NCBI RefSeq assembly: GCF_000421265.1
Contig: NZ_ATWN01000002.1
Location: 496,001 to 560,000 of the forward strand
DNA length: 64,000 bases
Source of the DNA: Thalassospira lucentensis MCCC 1A00383 = DSM 14000
GTDB lineage: Bacteria; Pseudomonadota; Alphaproteobacteria; Rhodospirillales; Thalassospiraceae
Reading direction: 5' to 3'
A program made the translations under genes and the position numbers. This document shows positions 63,383 to 64,000 of the stretch, piece after piece; the stretch's first letter is position 1; every line of letters begins with the position of its first letter. The notes under the pieces were generated by a model, which saw only the letters and a list, made by a program, of their open reading frames with translations, had not been told where the DNA came from and did not search any database.

Positions 63383-64000
63383 ATGTCCACGATCATATCT
63401 CCTGATGCATCAGAGCATCGGTTGTCCAAGGGGACGATATTCCTGCTTGCGGGGCTGGCCGCACTAGGGACGCTTTCAACGAATATTATTCTCCCCGCGT
63501 TCTCTGGAATGGGCGCGAGCCTGGATGTTTCTTCGCGAGATCTTGGCCTGACTCTGAGCAGCTTCTTTGTGGCCTTTGCCTTCGGGCAGCTTCTGGCCGG
63601 GCCGCTTTCTGACCATCTGGGCCGCAAGTGGCTGGTTTTGGGAGGGCTTGGAGTGTTTGTCGTCGGGAGTGTCCTTTGCGCCGTCGCTGACAGCTTGCCC
63701 TTCCTCGTGTTTGGTCGAATCATACAGGCTTTTGGAGCTTGTGCAGCATCGGTGCTCTCGCGTGCAATTGCCCGTGACCTGTTCGATGGTGAGGTTCTTG
63801 CGCGGGCCTTATCACTCACGATGATTGCGGGGGCTGCGGCACCGGGATTTTCGCCTTTGCTTGGCAGCGCATTGGACGGATTGTTCGGGTGGCGCCCTAT
63901 TTTCCTTGTGGTGGCAGTTTTCGCTATGGTTCTTTCACTCCATTATGTGACGCATATTGGTGAAACCCTTCCGCGCCGTCGCCGGACATTGTTGAAAGTT
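63383..64000 (+). CDS. Bcr/CflA-type MFS exporter (3' end outside window)
   Basis: The frame from ATG 63383 stays open to the window edge, about 206 residues. It shows the first six helices of a major-facilitator protein with the loop motif GPLSDHLGRKWLVLGG and the drug:H+ pattern GRIIQAFGACAASVLSRAIARD typical of Bcr/CflA efflux pumps. It follows the thioesterase closely, so both may be cotranscribed. Confidence 0.88.
   Translation, partial: MSTIISPDASEHRLSKGTIFLLAGLAALGTLSTNIILPAFSGMGASLDVSSRDLGLTLSSFFVAFAFGQLLAGPLSDHLGRKWLVLGGLGVFVVGSVLCAVADSLPFLVFGRIIQAFGACAASVLSRAIARDLFDGEVLARALSLTMIAGAAAPGFSPLLGSALDGLFGWRPIFLVVAVFAMVLSLHYVTHIGETLPRRRRTLLKV

Overview
The window looks like a chromosomal segment of a marine alphaproteobacterium. 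Thalassospira or another Rhodospirillales genus is my best guess, from the dnaG-rpoD-tRNA core, the many TRAP transporters and the sugar-acid genes. This is inference; there is no 16S gene here. All product calls come from reading motifs and context, not from database searches.

Layout. (1) 1-4136: core genome with the 3' part of dnaG, rpoD, a strong terminator and a tRNA with CAT anticodon. (2) 4146-23176: a 19,031-bp Tn7-like transposon whose ends can be read to the base. It has related termini (TGTC..GTGCCACAAAAG), a 5-bp target duplication TTCGA on both sides, three 17-bp TnsB-type sites at the tRNA-facing end and four at the far end. It encodes TnsA, TnsB, TnsC and one TniQ/TnsD-like protein, and has no Cas genes, TnsE or CRISPR. 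It sits 9 bp past the tRNA 3' end, in the same orientation as Tn7 at attTn7, so the TniQ protein probably homes to this tRNA gene. (3) Its cargo is defence-like: an AbiEi-like/Fic fusion, two antitoxin-like orphans, and a leftward seven-gene operon. In order of transcription that operon is a ribbon-helix-helix regulator, an Eco57I-type methyltransferase, a restriction-methylation fusion, SIR2, HerA, a 44-residue small protein and a DUF4145/DUF5655-like protein. A decayed enolase-superfamily fragment lies near the far end.

(4) 23283-36920: a catabolic block under an IclR regulator. It holds an acyl-CoA ligase, CaiB CoA-transferase, MaoC dehydratase, thioesterase, a TRAP transporter, both subunits of a methylcrotonyl-CoA-type carboxylase, an HMG-CoA lyase and a methylglutaconyl-CoA-type hydratase. 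It could import and break down a branched C5 acid to acetyl-CoA and acetoacetate. (5) 36963-61291: a uronate/aldarate block. It holds aldose epimerase, uronate dehydrogenase, a peptide-family ABC importer, an enolase-superfamily dehydratase, a lactonase, an RraA-type aldolase, GntR regulators, a hydroxyacid dehydrogenase, tartronate semialdehyde reductase (one intact copy, one frameshifted), a predicted intracellular glycosidase, a second TRAP transporter and glycerate kinase. Together these can oxidise a uronic acid to an aldarate and take it to pyruvate and phosphoglycerate. A perfect 19-bp operator-like sequence lies in front of two units of this block.

(6) 61544-61676: an orphan second copy of the transposon's far end, exactly 38,500 bp from the first and in the same orientation. 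The whole catabolic region thus lies between two transposon ends and may have been cargo of an older related element. (7) 61920-64000: an SDR, a thioesterase and the start of a Bcr/CflA-type MFS exporter.
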